Below are positions 62,720 to 64,000 of a stretch of DNA of 64,000 bases, piece by piece. This DNA is from Thioalbus denitrificans (GTDB lineage: Bacteria; Pseudomonadota; Gammaproteobacteria; DSM-26407). The stretch lies in contig NZ_QPJY01000003.1 in the NCBI RefSeq assembly GCF_003337735.1, positions 90,712 to 154,711 on the forward strand, in the 5' to 3' direction. Below the pieces are notes generated by a model. It was given only the letters and a program-made list of their open reading frames with translations. It was not told the origin of the DNA and ran no database searches. Positions within the stretch are counted from its first letter, which is position 1. Each line of letters begins with the position of its first letter. The translations under genes were made by a program, and so were the position numbers.

Positions 62720-63277
62720 ATGGACAGATCCATGATCGTCGGGGTGGTCGTCGGTGTTGCGGTCGCCACCGCCGGCGGCACCATCGCCGGCTACAACCTG
62801 CTCAGGAAAGGGCCGACCGAGGCCCAGGTGCTATCGGTGCAGGAAGTGACCCGGACCGTCAGCACGCCGCGGGAGGAGTGCCGGGACGTGGCCGTCACCC
62901 GCCAGCGCCCGGTGCAGGACGAGAAGCGCATTGCCGGCACGGCCATCGGCGCGGTCGTGGGCGGCGTGGTGGGCAGCAAGATCGGCGGCGGCAGCGGCAA
63001 GACGCTCGCCACCATCGCCGGCGCGGCGGCCGGTGGCTACGCCGGCAACCAGGTGCAGAAGAACCTGCAGCAGCGGGATACCTACACCGAGACGCAGCGT
63101 GAATGCGACACGGTCACCGATTCCCACGAGGAACTCGTCGGCTACGACGTGGAGTACCGCCTGGGCGAGCAGGTCGCCACGGTGCGCATGGATCACCACC
63201 CCGGCGAAACCCTGCCGGTGAAGGACGGCAAGGTGGTGACCGACGCCCCGGCCGTCGGCCCGACCGCCGGCAACTGA
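62720..63277 (+). CDS. Glycine-zipper 2TM-domain protein (SlyB/17-kDa antigen-like)
   Basis: A 185-residue protein starting at MDRSMIVGVVVGVAVATAGG (ATG at 62720, AAGGAGGG upstream). An N-terminal hydrophobic anchor is followed by a Rick_17kDa_Anti-type glycine zipper (IAGTAIGAVVGGVVGSKIGG, then GKTLATIAGAAAGGYAGNQV) and a beta-rich end (EELVGYDVEYRLGEQVATVR) with one Cys pair (CRD, CDT). Such proteins sit in the outer membrane or periplasm and often respond to envelope stress. It is monocistronic and ends in a strong hairpin. Confidence 0.87.
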   Translation: MDRSMIVGVVVGVAVATAGGTIAGYNLLRKGPTEAQVLSVQEVTRTVSTPREECRDVAVTRQRPVQDEKRIAGTAIGAVVGGVVGSKIGGGSGKTLATIAGAAAGGYAGNQVQKNLQQRDTYTETQRECDTVTDSHEELVGYDVEYRLGEQVATVRMDHHPGETLPVKDGKVVTDAPAVGPTAGN

Positions 63278-63286
63278 TCCCCACCC

Positions 63287-63320
63287 TGCCGGGCCGGGAG
63301 CGGCAGCTTCCGGCCCGGCA
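63287..63320 (+). terminator. Stem-loop after the glycine-zipper gene
   Basis: An 11-bp perfect stem (TGCCGGGCCGG / CCGGCCCGGCA) with a 12-base loop, 10 bp after the stop. It lacks a U-tract. Confidence 0.6.
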
Positions 63321-63514
63321 TCCCCGGTTCAATCCCGCGCGGGAGCGCATGTCCGGGCCATCGCCCCCGGGCCCCGTCCGCCGGCCTCAATTCCAGACTA
63401 ATGAACTATACTTTATCTCCCGCCCCGATCCCCGCAACCCCATGGGGCGGTTGACAGTACGCGGCTGACAGGACGTCGACCCCAACCATCGGTTCGACCG
63501 ATAAGGAGTCTGTC

Positions 63515-63712
63515 GTGGCCCGTTACTACATCGACTGCCGGGACTATCCGAGCCCCGATATCCACTGCACCGTGGCCCTGAGCGCCGATTCCGAGGAGGA
63601 GCTCCTCGAAGCCGCCGTCCAGCACGCAATCCAGGTCCACGGCCATGCCGACAACACCGAGTTCCGGGAACAGATCCGCCGGGAGTTCAAGCACGGGACA
63701 CCGCCCGGATAA
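63515..63712 (+). CDS. DUF1059 family protein
   Basis: A 65-residue protein with a GTG start, chosen for AAGGAG 7 bases upstream. The core (YIDCRDYPSPDIHCTVALSA, then EELLEAAVQHAIQVHGH) is of the small DUF1059 family, whose members have conserved Cys residues and no known function. It ends 26 bp before a classical terminator. Confidence 0.8.
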   Translation: MARYYIDCRDYPSPDIHCTVALSADSEEELLEAAVQHAIQVHGHADNTEFREQIRREFKHGTPPG

Positions 63713-63737
63713 CCGGTACGGGACAGGCCGATCACGG

Positions 63738-63755
63738 ACCCCGCGCAAGCGGGGT
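63738..63755 (+). terminator. Intrinsic terminator of the DUF1059 gene
   Basis: A 7-bp stem (ACCCCGC / GCGGGGT) with a GCAA tetraloop, followed by CTTTG. Correctly placed after the stop at 63712. Confidence 0.8.
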
Positions 63756-63793
63756 CTTTGCCCCGCCGGGAGCAGGCGGCCGCCTCTGCCCCG

Positions 63794-63955
63794 TCATCGG
63801 AACACCACCGGCCAGATCTTCCAGATCATCCAGCCGGGGATGGCGACGGCCAATGCCAGGGCGAGATAGAGCAGCAACGGGCACAGGTGCGGGAAATGGG
63901 CGCACGGCCGGCGCAGCGGACAGACCACCCTGAACGGGCAATTGTGCTCGGACAC
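63794..63955 (-). CDS. Small Cys-rich single-helix membrane protein
   Basis: A 53-codon frame with a GTG start and purine-rich AGGAAGGCGGGAGGGAA upstream. It reads VSEHNCPFRVVCPLRRPCAH, then FPHLCPLLLYLALALAVAIP and GWMIWKIWPVVFR. Four Cys-Pro or Pro-Cys contexts (NCP, VCP, RPC, LCP) precede one membrane helix. The composition is clearly protein-like. The gene is too small for usual size limits. Function unknown; metal or redox binding is conceivable. Confidence 0.5.
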   Translation of the reverse strand: MSEHNCPFRVVCPLRRPCAHFPHLCPLLLYLALALAVAIPGWMIWKIWPVVFR

Positions 63956-64000
63956 TTCCCTCCCGCCTTCCTGCCCGGCGCGCGAACCCGGGGCAACGTG

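Overview
The window is about 64 kb of very GC-rich DNA with tightly packed, often overlapping genes. The gene families point to a gammaproteobacterium: a type VI secretion system (T6SS) with TagF/PppA/PpkA/TagH control, full-length cobalamin MetH, an octaheme tetrathionate-reductase-type cytochrome, and TusA-like and Crp/Fnr proteins. A Chromatiales-type sulfur or redox-active organism is a reasonable guess. That is inference, because no rRNA or marker phylogeny is available here.

Layout. (1) 1-16.1 kb: two consecutive VgrG effector-loading modules on the + strand. The first is vgrG (cut by the window edge), DUF6484, DUF2169, a ketosynthase-like protein, a PAAR-like/Tox-GHH2 nuclease effector, a probable immunity protein, a TIGR02270 protein and a small membrane protein. 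The second is vgrG2, DUF2169-pentapeptide, pentapeptide, DUF3540, PAAR-like DUF4150 and a small membrane protein. The two vgrG genes are almost identical for about 1.6 kb and then diverge abruptly. (2) 16.3-30.0 kb: T6SS membrane-complex and regulatory operon: tagH, tssJ, tssK, tssL (with OmpA domain), tssM, tagF, pppA, ppkA, a CsgG-like lipoprotein and a PEGA protein. Sheath, tube and ClpV genes are not in the window. (3) 30.0-34.8 kb: repeats, a JAMM peptidase and metH. (4) 34.8-38.0 kb: a lower-GC accessory patch with orphan genes, repeated GGGTC/GTGACAAA motifs, a HigB-HigA toxin-antitoxin pair and a lipoprotein. (5) 38.2-40.9 kb: a compact three-gene unit of a small Lys/Arg-rich protein, a radical SAM/SPASM maturase and an acyltransferase-fold protein that seems to lack its catalytic motif. 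It looks like an uncharacterised peptide- or protein-maturation locus. (6) 41-49.5 kb: MFS transporter, HPP-CBS protein, TusA-like protein, Crp/Fnr regulator, diheme peroxidase, DUF4242 protein, cytochrome b, DUF3943 protein and a beta-barrel outer-membrane protein. (7) 49.9-54.7 kb: an alpha/alpha-toroid lipoprotein, two small envelope proteins, and a cytochrome b plus octaheme cytochrome operon. (8) 54.9-60.3 kb: an EF-hand protein, a YbaK-type deacylase, and a four-gene operon of periplasmic anchor protein, membrane polyferredoxin, single HgdB/double-cubane-type reductase and its ATP-dependent activator. (9) 60.3-64 kb: small envelope or stress-type genes, including a repeat peptide behind a near-consensus sigma-54 promoter.

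Most noteworthy are the radical SAM unit (38.2-40.9 kb), the polyferredoxin/double-cubane operon (56.3-60.3 kb), the near-identical vgrG pair with swapped tails and its PAAR-GHH2 toxin/immunity pair, and the sigma-54-driven repeat peptide. All assignments come from reading the sequence. No database search was run.
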